This document shows, in pieces, positions 18,206 to 27,938 of a stretch of DNA of 60,461 bases; the first letter of the stretch is position 1; each line of letters starts with the position of its first letter. The notes under the pieces were generated by a model. The model worked only from the letters and a program-made list of their open reading frames with translations. It was not told the origin of the DNA and did no database searches. Position numbers and translations under genes: made by a program. Origin of the DNA: Bacteroides sp. (GTDB lineage: Bacteria > Bacteroidota > Bacteroidia > Bacteroidales > Muribaculaceae). The stretch spans positions 1-60,461 of the forward strand of contig JAAVDB010000042.1 of NCBI GenBank assembly GCA_014802015.1. The letters run 5' to 3'.

Positions 18206-19867
18206 GTGCTTGAATCACTCCACATATCCAACTACGCTCTCATCGATAGGATTGACATAGCGTTTCATCCGGGTTTCAATGTAATAACAGGCGAGACAGG
18301 AGCCGGCAAATCAATCATTCTCGGAGCGCTCTCACTCATACTCGGTGGTAGGGCAGACACCCGCGTTGTCTCAGATCCTACACGCAGGAGTGTCATTGAG
18401 GCTGTATTTACAGTTGACGGTTATGACGAACTGAAAGCCTACTGCCGCGATGCGGATATAGAGTGGGACGATGAACGTTGCATACTGCGCCGTGAGATTG
18501 CTCCGGCCGGACGGTCACGTGCTTTCATTAATGATTCGCCGGTACCCTTATCAAAACTTCAGGGTGTGGCTATGCGGTTGATCGATATTCATTCTCAGCA
18601 TCAGAATCAGCTACTGTCTACAGCTGAATTTCAGCTGATGGTAATTGACACTCTCGCCGGGAATAAGGATAAACTGGCCGTATACACAACCCGCTACAAC
18701 GCGCTGCGTGATGCCATACGTAGGCTCAAGGCGGCAAGGATACGGGTAGAGAAAAACCGTGAGGACGAAGAATTTACCAGATACCAGCTTGAACAGCTCG
18801 AAGATCTGGCTCTTCAGCCTGGAGAACAGGAAGAGTTGGAGAATGAAAAAGAAATTCTCAACAACCTTTCATCTATAAAGGAGTCACTTGGCCGTGCGAT
18901 CTCGGCGTTATCGTATGACGACACAAACGCCGTCGACCTGTTAGGAATAGCCTCGGACGCATGTGACAGCCTTGAAGATGTTTTGCCAAAGGATGATGAT
19001 ATTCCGGGACGTCTTGAATCAGCCCGGATTGACATTGCCGATATTGCATCGACACTTGAAGACATTGACGGACAGTTAGCCGCAGATCCAAGCCGGCTTG
19101 ATGCTATCGATGACCGTCTCAATACCATATATACACTCTGCCACAAACATCATCTCGAAAATGGAGATGAACTTATAGCCCTGCGTGAGACCCTCAGTAA
19201 GAAACTCGAAGATCTCGACAACAGTGGTGAAATTCTGGCTGATCTTGAAAAAGAAGCCCGGAGAGCGAAAGCACTTGCCCGGGAGACAGCTCTTGAAATA
19301 TCAGAGTCACGCAAGAAAGAGGCAACCATCTTTGCCGAAAATCTGCGCAAGGCCGCGACACCGCTCGGCATGAAGAACCTGCGGGTCGAGGTCGAAGTGG
19401 CACCGGCCGACATGAATCCGACAGGCATAGATGCTGTACGGTTCATGGTGGCATTCAACAAAAACCAGCCACTTATGCCGGTCGGAGACACTGCATCAGG
19501 TGGTGAGATTTCGCGTCTGATGCTGTCGATTAAGACGATTATAGCATCGCGGATGTCTCTGCCCAGCATCATATTTGACGAAATTGATACAGGTGTATCG
19601 GGAGATGTGGCTAACCGTATGGCACTCATGATGCGCGAGATCGCAAAATCCATACAGGTCACCACAATTACCCATTTGCCACAAGTGGCATCAAAGGGTG
19701 ATACACAATATAAGGTATACAAAGAAGATGACGATCAGGCCACTCATACGCGTATCCGTCAACTCACTCCTGAAGAACGCATAGACGCTGTCGCAGAAAT
19801 GCTTGGAGGATCAGAAGTCGATGAAGCTGCGCGTCAGGCCGCAATATCACTGTTAAAAAACAAATAA
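18206..19867 (+). CDS. recN: DNA repair protein RecN
   Basis: 553 residues of an SMC-like ATPase. Walker A is GETGAGKSIILGALSLILGG at the N-terminus, followed by IDIHSQHQNQLL. A central coiled coil spans about 150-370. The ABC signature is TASGGEISRLMLSIK and Walker B is PSIIFDEIDTGVSG; THLPQVASKGD closes the head. It holds DNA together during double-strand break repair. The start is GTG at 18206 (VLESLHISNYAL). Confidence 0.97.
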   Translation: MLESLHISNYALIDRIDIAFHPGFNVITGETGAGKSIILGALSLILGGRADTRVVSDPTRRSVIEAVFTVDGYDELKAYCRDADIEWDDERCILRREIAPAGRSRAFINDSPVPLSKLQGVAMRLIDIHSQHQNQLLSTAEFQLMVIDTLAGNKDKLAVYTTRYNALRDAIRRLKAARIRVEKNREDEEFTRYQLEQLEDLALQPGEQEELENEKEILNNLSSIKESLGRAISALSYDDTNAVDLLGIASDACDSLEDVLPKDDDIPGRLESARIDIADIASTLEDIDGQLAADPSRLDAIDDRLNTIYTLCHKHHLENGDELIALRETLSKKLEDLDNSGEILADLEKEARRAKALARETALEISESRKKEATIFAENLRKAATPLGMKNLRVEVEVAPADMNPTGIDAVRFMVAFNKNQPLMPVGDTASGGEISRLMLSIKTIIASRMSLPSIIFDEIDTGVSGDVANRMALMMREIAKSIQVTTITHLPQVASKGDTQYKVYKEDDDQATHTRIRQLTPEERIDAVAEMLGGSEVDEAARQAAISLLKNK

Positions 19868-19879
19868 TTATAATAACGT

Positions 19880-20635
19880 ATGGAGAAAAGCGACTACATA
19901 TATGGCATCCGTGCCGTGATGGAGGCGATTGAAGCCGGAAGAGAGATCGACAAGATTTTTATTGCCAAGGATCTTCAGGGCGACCTTGCATCACAACTCA
20001 TAAGTCTGGCGAGACAGAAGCACGTAGTGACTCAGCGAGTACCGGTAGAACGAATCAACCGCATCACTCGTAAAAATCATCAGGGCGTGCTGGCAATGAT
20101 GTCTGCCGTGACTTATCACCGTCTTGACCATCTCGTACCTGAGCTTTATGAAGCAGGGATATTACCGTTTATAGTAGTTCTTGACGGCATTACAGATGTC
20201 CGGAATTTCGGAGCCATCGCCCGTACGTGCGAATGCGCCGGAGTGGATGCCATAGTGATCCCTGAACATGGCAGCGTGTCAGTCGGGGCTGATGCTGTCA
20301 AGACATCTGCCGGAGCATTGCATCACATACCGGTGTGTCGTGTCGGTTCGACAGCTTGGGCCGTAAAATTCCTGAAAGAGAACGGTTATAATGTCGTAGG
20401 TGTTACTGAGAAATCCGACATAAGCTATGTTGAAGGCAATTATACTGACCCTGTCGCTCTTGTCATGGGCGCGGAGGATACAGGCATATCTCCTGCCACT
20501 CTCGCGCAGTGCGAGACCAAGGTCGGTATACCGATGTTCGGTAATATCGGATCGCTCAATGTGTCGGTCGCAGCAGGTGTAATGATATATGAAGTTGTAC
20601 GTCAGAGACTCCAGGCTAATCTTGAGATTATCTGA
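19880..20635 (+). CDS. rlmB: 23S rRNA (guanosine-2'-O)-methyltransferase, TrmH/RlmB type
   Basis: 251 residues of the SPOUT class. The N-terminal substrate-binding domain reads IYGIRAVMEAIEAGREIDKIF. The knotted methyltransferase domain has LDGITDVRNFGAIARTCECA (motif 1), VMGAEDTGIS (motif 2) and IPMFGNIGSLNVSVAAGVMIYE (motif 3). It is expected to methylate G2251 of 23S rRNA using SAM. It converges with the minus-strand methyltransferase gene; only 9 bp separate the stops. Confidence 0.93.
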   Translation: MEKSDYIYGIRAVMEAIEAGREIDKIFIAKDLQGDLASQLISLARQKHVVTQRVPVERINRITRKNHQGVLAMMSAVTYHRLDHLVPELYEAGILPFIVVLDGITDVRNFGAIARTCECAGVDAIVIPEHGSVSVGADAVKTSAGALHHIPVCRVGSTAWAVKFLKENGYNVVGVTEKSDISYVEGNYTDPVALVMGAEDTGISPATLAQCETKVGIPMFGNIGSLNVSVAAGVMIYEVVRQRLQANLEII

Positions 20636-20644
20636 CAGACAGAT

Positions 20645-21796
20645 TTATAATCCATCTTCCGCCGATCGTATTTCCCGACCTGTGACAATCATTACTTTGG
20701 AGCCATCCTGGAGGGTGGCTCCAAACAGTATATTGTCACCACCTTCCGATATTTTTAATTTTTTGATAAGCTCGGGGGCGGAGAGGGGAAAATTTCGGGT
20801 TGCGACGTTGATCTGAGGATAGGATTCACGGATAAACTTAATCCCGTTTTTATTGAACGGCACAACCTCAATCACCAGATAGTTCCAACCGGGAAAATCG
20901 GGACGAGGATGTTCACTGACATAAAGATGCGTGGCCGGATGCAACTTTACATAACCGCATATTCTCCCACCGGTGCCCTTCATTACAGCAGGATATGGCT
21001 GCATCAGATACATATTTTTCTCAGGCACACCGTATTCTACAGCCGGACATAACGACTCAATATATTCACCACCTCCGACAGTTATACATTTTGTTATCCG
21101 TCCATTATAGCCATTATTCATTGCTCCCGAATAGAGTGTGAATACGACCTCCTTGCATTCACGGGTCGTACCGATCACCGTAACCTCACAATCAGATATG
21201 CCAAGTTCCTTAATTGCAGCTGAAATATCGACCATTGGCGAGGCCTTGATAATCAACCTGTCACATCGCGACAGGAGTAACGGCAACGAGACGGTAACGT
21301 CAGGGGTGCATTTGCTTAACGCGAAATGTCTTCCGGATTCGTCACGTCTGGCCGGATCAATAAATATCACATCATAATGACGATCATGCTCTGCAAGCCA
21401 CGCGATAGAATCGCCCTCTATAATTTCGATTCTATCATTTAACCCGAGAGCGACAGCATTTGTGCGCAAGCAGCGCACAGCTTCATCCGACATCTCTACA
21501 GCCGTAACCTGACAGTCATTTTTTGCAAAATGGAATGTATCGATACCCAATCCGGCAGTCATGTCGAGAACCGACATCCCACCTCCGACCATATCAGCAT
21601 GGATTGCAGCAACATCATCGGATGTAGACATCTCGGCAAGTGCTATCGACGGGAAGACAAAATCATCGCATTGTAGTGTCTCCGCCAGTTTTTTGACACA
21701 TTTATGCCTACATTCCATCTGAAGTATCTCATTGAGTTTGCCGGTGTCTCCATGATACTTCAGCCTGAGCCGATTGAAGTCTATACCCATTCGCAA
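20645..21796 (-). CDS. Class I SAM-dependent methyltransferase with THUMP-like domain
   Basis: 383 residues. The Rossmann SAM-binding loop is VLDMTAGLGIDTFHFA, with acidic VTAVEMSDEA and FIDPARRD as the catalytic/post-I motifs, and LIIKASPMVDI downstream. The C-terminal third (LHPATHLYVSEHPRPDFPGW, ATRNFPLSAPELIKKLKI) matches the THUMP-like domain of a Bacteroidetes family suspected to modify RNA. The target is not known. It is the last gene of the run beginning with the acyltransferase at 27519. Confidence 0.8.
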   Translation of the reverse strand: MRMGIDFNRLRLKYHGDTGKLNEILQMECRHKCVKKLAETLQCDDFVFPSIALAEMSTSDDVAAIHADMVGGGMSVLDMTAGLGIDTFHFAKNDCQVTAVEMSDEAVRCLRTNAVALGLNDRIEIIEGDSIAWLAEHDRHYDVIFIDPARRDESGRHFALSKCTPDVTVSLPLLLSRCDRLIIKASPMVDISAAIKELGISDCEVTVIGTTRECKEVVFTLYSGAMNNGYNGRITKCITVGGGEYIESLCPAVEYGVPEKNMYLMQPYPAVMKGTGGRICGYVKLHPATHLYVSEHPRPDFPGWNYLVIEVVPFNKNGIKFIRESYPQINVATRNFPLSAPELIKKLKISEGGDNILFGATLQDGSKVMIVTGREIRSAEDGL

Positions 21797-21824
21797 CTAT
21801 ATAGTAAACTCAAGCATAGTAAAC

Positions 21825-22535
21825 TCAAGCATTCTGCCCGTCTAATTTATTCTTGGGCTTTGTAGCCTGAAAATCCTTTATATAATATGGTGTACAATAA
21901 GCCGTATCCAGAAACTCTCGACGTGAATAGGCCTGTTCGCTCAGTGCTATCATATCAACGGCCAACGGCACAATATCCGGAATAAATTCTGCATTAACCG
22001 ACTTGATAACCTCCATAGCCTTTGCACTTCCATCTCCAAAAAACAATGTCCGCCGACCTTCGGCAAGAATATCGGCATAACTTGTCTCATCGAGAATGAG
22101 AGGTTGTTTCTCCATCATAGGAGATAATGAAAAATCATACGCACATGTGTATATCTCCATTCGTCTCGCATCTACCATAGGGACAAATATCTCATCTCCG
22201 ACAAGTCCGTCATGCGTAAACATGACCTGACAGCACATGAGTTTAAGCGTATCTATACCAATCAAGGGCACATCGAGCGCATAGGCGAGACCTTTGGCCT
22301 CGGACAGACCTATACGAAGTCCGGTATAACTGCCGGGGCCCATCGATACAGCCACCGCTTCTATTTTCAGTTCCTTTTCAGCGGCAAAGTCAAGACAATA
22401 TTTTATATAATCACTCAGCAGCGCTGCCTGATTACGGCCATCCATGTCTTCCTGATGGGCAAGCACCATTCCTTCAGCGGTGAGAGCAACTGACGTGGCA
22501 GCTGCCGATGTCTCAATATTAATTATTACTGCCAT
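21825..22535 (-). CDS. tsaB: tRNA threonylcarbamoyladenosine biosynthesis protein TsaB
   Basis: 236 residues of an ASKHA-fold partner of TsaD. Family marks are INIETSAAATSVALT, AVSMGPGSYTGLRIGLSEAKGLAYALDVPLIGIDTL and VPMVDARRMEIYT. It is part of the complex making t6A37 in ANN-decoding tRNAs. It is 2 bp from the folK stop. Confidence 0.94.
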   Translation of the reverse strand: MAVIINIETSAAATSVALTAEGMVLAHQEDMDGRNQAALLSDYIKYCLDFAAEKELKIEAVAVSMGPGSYTGLRIGLSEAKGLAYALDVPLIGIDTLKLMCCQVMFTHDGLVGDEIFVPMVDARRMEIYTCAYDFSLSPMMEKQPLILDETSYADILAEGRRTLFFGDGSAKAMEVIKSVNAEFIPDIVPLAVDMIALSEQAYSRREFLDTAYCTPYYIKDFQATKPKNKLDGQNA

Positions 22536-22537
22536 AA

Positions 22538-22942
22538 TTATTCATCTTGAAATGCACCGTTCGCCAGAAGCTCACGATAACCTATATTAAAATAATATCT
22601 TTCAAAGTCTTTGGGCCGAAGGATACGCGAATCAAAAATAACGAGGTCAAGATCTATTGTAACAACCCCTTTAGAATATGGTTCGGCTGTACGTCCGTGT
22701 GACGACTCCCATTCTTTCAGAAAACGTTTAAGAGCCACACTTCCCACCGGTGAAATGCCGTGAATGACGGCATTCATATATGGAGCATCAGTTCCGTTTA
22801 TGGCCTCGGTTTCATATATGGACGATACGACACACTTGTTTAAGAATCCGGATATATGTTCAATCGCCATATTGATCTGCTGCTCACGGTCATCGCTGTT
22901 ACTTCCGAGGCTTATGGTACATGTTGAGTGATCCATAATCAT
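22538..22942 (-). CDS. folK: Divergent short HPPK-like protein (folate pathway)
   Basis: 134 residues, shorter than typical HPPK (about 160). The start SLGSNSDDREQQIN, the SSIYETEAINGTDAPYMNAV segment, the EWESSHGRT block and the metal-binding IDLDLVIFD are recognisable. The usual arginine-containing GPRT before DLD is replaced by GVVT, and the C-terminal PH...F.L.PL.E block is missing. It may be a working, reduced 6-hydroxymethyl-dihydropterin pyrophosphokinase or a family member with altered function. It lies between tex and tsaB. Confidence 0.75.
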   Translation of the reverse strand: MIMDHSTCTISLGSNSDDREQQINMAIEHISGFLNKCVVSSIYETEAINGTDAPYMNAVIHGISPVGSVALKRFLKEWESSHGRTAEPYSKGVVTIDLDLVIFDSRILRPKDFERYYFNIGYRELLANGAFQDE

Positions 22943-22961
22943 ACATTTGCTAAAATTGCTG

Positions 22962-25106
22962 TTATTGCTGTATACCTTTCATTGTCAGCGCTATTCGTCC
23001 TCGCTGCACGTCTACGTCAATGACTTTGACATTAACACGCTGACCGATTGACACAATATCTGACGGTGAAGAGATGAATTTATCACTCAACTGTGATATA
23101 TGCACCAGACCGTTCTCTTTCATGCCAAGGTCTACAAATACACCGAAAGCGGTGATATTGTTCACCTTTCCTGTAAGCTCCTGTCCTATATGCAGATCAT
23201 CAATTTTCCTAACCGCATCGTCATACACAGGCTCCTCGACAGTATCGCGTGGATCTCGCCCCGGTTTTTCAAGCTCGATAATAATATCCGTCAGGGTAGG
23301 GAGGCCGACCTCTTTAGTCACATAATTATCCAGTTCGATCTTATGTAGCAGATTCTTGTCTCGGGTCAGACGGGCCACATCTGCATTGACATCAGCGGCC
23401 ATCTTTTCGACGAGGGCGTAACGTTCCGGATGCACGGCTGTGTTGTCAAGGGGATTGGCCGAATCCGGAATACGAAGAAATCCTGCACATTGCTGGAAGG
23501 CTTTTTCACCCATACGTGACACCTTCATAAGATCTGTACGGGTAGCAAACGGACCATTTTCAGTACGGTACTTTACAATATTTGCCGCCAACGCAGGACC
23601 AATACCGGACACATAACTCAGCAGCTGGCGAGAAGCTGTATTGACATTTATTCCTACGGCATTAACGCATGTTTCTACCACATGGTCAAGCGATTCCTTT
23701 AGTCTTGTCTGATTCACATCGTGCTGATACTGTCCGACACCTATGCTTTTGGGATCGATCTTTACCAGCTCGGCCAACGGATCAAGCAGACGACGACCGA
23801 TTGATACAGCGCCACGCACGGTCACATCTTCATTAGGAAATTCCTCCCTTGCCACCTCCGATGCCGAATATATCGAAGCCCCCTGCTCATTTACCATGAA
23901 CACCTGAACTCGCCGGGGGAAAACGACATCACGAAGGAAACGCTCTGTCTCCCGTCCGCCAGTACCCGTACCAACAGCTATAGCATCAATACGATAGCGG
24001 TCCACCATATAGCATAGAGTATCACCGGCTCCGACATAATCATTAGCCGGTGGAGTAGGATAGACCACCGCGCGATCAAGCAGATTGCCTTGTTCATCAA
24101 GAGCCACCACCTTACAACCGGTGCGGTATCCGGGGTCTATGGCAAGGATCCTCTTTCGTCCGAGGGGTGGTGACATCAACAGTTGACGCACATTGTCCGA
24201 GAACATCTGAATAGCACTCGTGTCACTCTTCTCTTTCGTAACTCCAGCTATTTCATTCTCGATAGACGGACGCATCAGCCGACGGTAACCATCCTTGACA
24301 GCTCCTTTAACGAAAGAGGCAACTGAAGATGAAGCGGACGGGCGCACGAACATCCGGTTAAGACGGTCCATCATATCTTCGTCATCAATCGTGACCGAGA
24401 CTTTAAGTATACCATCCTCCTCGGCACGTCTTATCGCCAGGTAACGATGAGAATTGCATGTGCGCAAAGGTTCGGAAAAATTAAAATAGTTCTGATATTT
24501 ATTTCCTTCCTCCTCTTTACCGGGGATTACCTTGGACGAAATCAATGCCGAGCGCTGATAACGCGAACGCACTATATTACGGGCTTTCTCGCTCTCGCTG
24601 ACCCATTCGGCTATTATATCTGATGCTCCACCAAGAGCTTCTTCGGCAGATTTCACCTCTTTGCCCACAAATTTTGAGGCCATCGCCTCGGGAGAGGACG
24701 ACGATGTCTGTGCCATCAGCATCTTGGCAAGAGGTTCCAGCCCGAGAGCTCTCGCAGCCTGAGCACGGGTATTACGTTTTGGCTTATAGGGAAGATATAT
24801 GTCTTCGAGTACAGTCGGATCAAATATTTCTTCGATTCTCGCCTCAAGTTCCGGAGTGAGAGCTCCGTTATCACGAATGGTCTGAAGAATATACTCTTTT
24901 CTTTTCTCAAGTTCAAACAGAGCATCGTGACGAGTTTTGATGTTATATACCGTCACTTCATCCATTCCACCGGTAGCTTCCTTGCGATAACGTGCGATGA
25001 ATGGTACAGTCGCCCCCTCATCAAGCAGGCGGAGGCATGCCGCGACATGTTTACGAAGATAGTTTCCGAGTTCTTTTGTAATTATATTGGCGTGTACGTT
25101 GACCAT
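22962..25106 (-). CDS. tex: Tex family RNA-binding transcription accessory protein
   Basis: 714 residues. The N-terminal helical part has VPFIARYRKEATGGMDEV, the YqgF-like domain LAIDPGYRTGCKVVALDEQG, and helix-hairpin-helix segments YVSGIGPALAANIVKYR and LMKVSRMGEKAFQQCAGFLRI. The C-terminal S1 domain is LTGKVNNITAFGVFVDLG...NGLVHISQLS. It binds nucleic acid and acts in transcription or RNA quality control. Confidence 0.96.
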   Translation of the reverse strand: MVNVHANIITKELGNYLRKHVAACLRLLDEGATVPFIARYRKEATGGMDEVTVYNIKTRHDALFELEKRKEYILQTIRDNGALTPELEARIEEIFDPTVLEDIYLPYKPKRNTRAQAARALGLEPLAKMLMAQTSSSSPEAMASKFVGKEVKSAEEALGGASDIIAEWVSESEKARNIVRSRYQRSALISSKVIPGKEEEGNKYQNYFNFSEPLRTCNSHRYLAIRRAEEDGILKVSVTIDDEDMMDRLNRMFVRPSASSSVASFVKGAVKDGYRRLMRPSIENEIAGVTKEKSDTSAIQMFSDNVRQLLMSPPLGRKRILAIDPGYRTGCKVVALDEQGNLLDRAVVYPTPPANDYVGAGDTLCYMVDRYRIDAIAVGTGTGGRETERFLRDVVFPRRVQVFMVNEQGASIYSASEVAREEFPNEDVTVRGAVSIGRRLLDPLAELVKIDPKSIGVGQYQHDVNQTRLKESLDHVVETCVNAVGINVNTASRQLLSYVSGIGPALAANIVKYRTENGPFATRTDLMKVSRMGEKAFQQCAGFLRIPDSANPLDNTAVHPERYALVEKMAADVNADVARLTRDKNLLHKIELDNYVTKEVGLPTLTDIIIELEKPGRDPRDTVEEPVYDDAVRKIDDLHIGQELTGKVNNITAFGVFVDLGMKENGLVHISQLSDKFISSPSDIVSIGQRVNVKVIDVDVQRGRIALTMKGIQQ

Positions 25107-25128
25107 TTATGATTGATAATTAAATCAA

Positions 25129-26313
25129 TTATTTTTTACGTAAAGTTAAAACAGTTATTTCCGGTGTCGCACCTATACGGGCCGGAAATCCTACAGTCCC
25201 GGCTCCAATATTTACATACAAGTGATGTATCGAATCACTGTCAGCATACAGTCCACCCCATGTCCTGTAACGGAATACGGCAGGGGAGTGGCCGGCAATC
25301 TCCATCTGCATCGCGTGTGTATGCCCCGAGAGGGTCAGTGCCACATTAATGTCATGTCCTGATATAGAGTCGGTCCAATGAGCCGGATTATGAGTCAAAA
25401 GGATTTTAAAAACTGAGTCATTCAGCGCAGGATAAGCCTCCACCAGCGATCCGTAGACCGGGAAAGGATAGTCACCGATATTTTCAACTCCGATCAGAGC
25501 CAGTGAGTCAGAACCATTATGCAATGTCACATACTCATTATTGAGCATACGCCAGCCCATATCTTTCTGAGTCTGTTTGAGATAAATCACACTACTGTCT
25601 TTCACTTCCAGACTTGACCATGATGCATAGTCACCATAATCATGGTTTCCCATGATTGAATAGACTCCGTGACGAGCTCTCAACCTACTGAGTGGTCGGA
25701 TGTGCGGTGTAATTTCATTTGTTCGAGAGTTGACTATGTCACCCGTAAACACCACGATGTCCGGTGACAAGCCGTTGATCCTATCCACCAGACGACTTAC
25801 AAAAGCAGTGTCATTTCCAAATGTGCCGGTGTGAAGGTCCGAAAACTGCACGATACGATATCCGTCAAAATCTTCCGGAATATCAGTCCGGGCTATCTCT
25901 ACTTCCTTGACATCAATATTAAACCGCTCAATAAGCGCACTCCACCACATTACTACCGATGACATCACTGCTACGAATACTCCAATCCATGTTATCAGCC
26001 TGATTCTCGGCATATTAAACAATGTCGGGATAGATGCTGCCAGATCAAGGATAACAAACAGATATTTACCCACATACACCGATAAAAATGCGTAAAGCAT
26101 CCACATTACGCTCAACAGCACGTCATTGTCTCCCGAGCGTCTGGGCAAACATACAGCCACGATTAGCAGCACGTACATAAGTACAGCGCTCCATAACTGT
26201 ATGCGGCTCCACAACCTATTCTTAAACCTCCTTGTCAGACATCTGTAAATATAGAAATCTGATAAGACACTGACTATTAAGAAAAGGATTAATGGGAGGA
26301 TATGTAAACGCAT
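25129..26313 (-). CDS. Membrane-anchored calcineurin-like metallophosphoesterase
   Basis: 394 residues. About four N-terminal membrane spans (to about 140) precede a phosphoesterase domain with the five dimetal motifs: FSDLHTGTFG, FTGDIVNS, IMGNHDYGDY, LLTHNPAHW and LTLSGHTHAMQM. This is the YkuE-like arrangement. A membrane phospholipid or lipid-linked phosphoester is a plausible substrate but is not shown by sequence. Confidence 0.9.
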   Translation of the reverse strand: MRLHILPLILFLIVSVLSDFYIYRCLTRRFKNRLWSRIQLWSAVLMYVLLIVAVCLPRRSGDNDVLLSVMWMLYAFLSVYVGKYLFVILDLAASIPTLFNMPRIRLITWIGVFVAVMSSVVMWWSALIERFNIDVKEVEIARTDIPEDFDGYRIVQFSDLHTGTFGNDTAFVSRLVDRINGLSPDIVVFTGDIVNSRTNEITPHIRPLSRLRARHGVYSIMGNHDYGDYASWSSLEVKDSSVIYLKQTQKDMGWRMLNNEYVTLHNGSDSLALIGVENIGDYPFPVYGSLVEAYPALNDSVFKILLTHNPAHWTDSISGHDINVALTLSGHTHAMQMEIAGHSPAVFRYRTWGGLYADSDSIHHLYVNIGAGTVGFPARIGATPEITVLTLRKK

Positions 26314-26349
26314 AAAATATTGAGCTGAGCGGGTAGGGGAGCTATCGTA

Positions 26350-27519
26350 TTAACAATATCCGGCTGCTATAAGTTTATTTCGGAGCGGATTGGCATACAT
26401 GGTATACATATATGTCCGTAAGAAATTTCGTTCTTGCACCGTAATGTCAGGCACATCGATTTTATCTAACTGCCCTTCGATATAAGAGGTAACTTTATCG
26501 GCCTCATCCTGAGTATAGCGTTCGCTATACATATCACTGTCAAAGGCTCTGTCATACGACACATAGTTAATTGGGAATATCTTATAACCGCCATGTATTC
26601 CGCAATCTATGCTGTGACAAGCCCGATGATAAACCTCCTGCTTATCACAATCCGCAGGCAATGCATTGATATGATCAGTAATACATGATGCAAAAGCCAC
26701 GTTGACTCGTCCCTTATATCCGAGAAGACCAGTCTCCATTGAGAACAGATCGTCATGCTGAGACTTCTTGAACTCAGGGTCTCTGTGTTTAAGAAGGTAT
26801 TCGCGAGCTTTCAGATAGTCATTAGGATCAAATTCGTATGAGATTGACACCGGGAATATATTAAGGGACGCAAGATTTTCACGCACATTTCCAGGGCCTC
26901 CGAGTGCAAGCATCTTTATAACACTCTCCTGAGTGTGATCACTTGAATCTTTAGCCCGGCCCTGGCGCTGGGCGATCCATATACTTTCATTCTTATGCGT
27001 AAGCGCATGATGAATGTATGAGGACAACTGCTTTGCCGCCTCAAGTGCTTGACGTGCAGGAAGATTACGTTTGACTATAAAGCTTCCGTTCAGCTTAACG
27101 AGATGTGTTATCCAGTCATATATCAGCAAGTTATCGCCAATAGCGACCTCTGATGTTTTCATTCCTTTACGGAGAAAACACAGATTAATGAAGGATGCAT
27201 CCAATACTATATCCCTATGATTGGATATAAACGTATATGACTTATCGGGCTCGACATTACCGATGCCAGAGGTAGTAATACCTGTAGTAGTGTGTGCTTC
27301 AAGTTCCTCCAGGAACTTCTGCATGATATTTACCTGAAAATCGTGTTTGTTCTTACTTGCACTGAGAAGATTAACAAACTCTTGGTATTCAACATCGGGC
27401 AACACCCAACGTACAGCATGTTCAAAAGCGGGCTCCTTTACCAAATCGGCAATCCGAGAGGCAAACTGAGATTCATCATACGGAGCTATATCTGTATAGT
27501 CAAATTCCTGTGCGTCCAT
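26350..27519 (-). CDS. Glycerol-3-phosphate/lysophosphatidate-type acyltransferase
   Basis: 389 residues. The acyltransferase block I is FISNHRDIVLDASFINLCF, with block II around GSFIVKRNLPARQAL and block III IWIAQRQGRAKDSSDHTQ; NIFPVSISYEF follows as block IV. This is the long Bacteroidetes variant of the 1-acyl-glycerol-3-phosphate acyltransferase family. It would acylate phospholipid or aminolipid precursors at the inner membrane. It is the first gene of a run continuing to 20645. Confidence 0.85.
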   Translation of the reverse strand: MDAQEFDYTDIAPYDESQFASRIADLVKEPAFEHAVRWVLPDVEYQEFVNLLSASKNKHDFQVNIMQKFLEELEAHTTTGITTSGIGNVEPDKSYTFISNHRDIVLDASFINLCFLRKGMKTSEVAIGDNLLIYDWITHLVKLNGSFIVKRNLPARQALEAAKQLSSYIHHALTHKNESIWIAQRQGRAKDSSDHTQESVIKMLALGGPGNVRENLASLNIFPVSISYEFDPNDYLKAREYLLKHRDPEFKKSQHDDLFSMETGLLGYKGRVNVAFASCITDHINALPADCDKQEVYHRACHSIDCGIHGGYKIFPINYVSYDRAFDSDMYSERYTQDEADKVTSYIEGQLDKIDVPDITVQERNFLRTYMYTMYANPLRNKLIAAGYC

Positions 27520-27577
27520 TACACGCTTACAATTATTATATATAAAATATAATGTATAGTCGAAACAATAGTTGGGT

Positions 27578-27608
27578 CAAAGGTAGACTTTTTTGTCAAG
27601 ATATACAA
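27578..27608 (-). promoter_or_regulatory. Promoter of the acyltransferase operon
   Basis: Minus strand: TTG, 20-nt spacer, TACCTTTG. The predicted leader is about 50 nt. Confidence 0.7.
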
Positions 27609-27852
27609 CACAGCACGTCTAAATTAAGTCTTTTTAAGAGCACACGCACAAATCACAGGGGTAGGGATAATCCGATAAAAGTTGCGAAACCGATTCAAAT
27701 CAAGAAATGATATTTAACATAATACTGATTATGTGAATCACAATCATATTAAGTAGTATTGTCTTGCTATGCGGGCCAATTGCGTTCGGATTAAGTGTGT
27801 ATAGCTTTTTAATCTAAAAGAATAAGAAATTCTTATCGTCTGCTATAAAAAA

Positions 27853-27884
27853 TTTGCGGGAGAATCTTTTTTACAATATTTTTG
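27853..27884 (+). promoter_or_regulatory. Promoter of the lone GT2 gene
   Basis: TTTG (27853-27856), 20-nt spacer, TATTTTTG (27877-27884), a full consensus match about 55 bp before the ATG. Confidence 0.7.
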
Positions 27885-27938
27885 CATTAGATATTCAATA
27901 CATTATAATTATTATCTTTCTTAGCAGCTACACTTCTA

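Larger units (their letters stand above)
27520..27938. other. Divergent AT-rich intergenic region with two promoters
   Basis: It holds one promoter reading left (27578-27608) and one reading right (27853-27884). Nothing else was recognised between 27620 and 27840. Confidence 0.6.
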
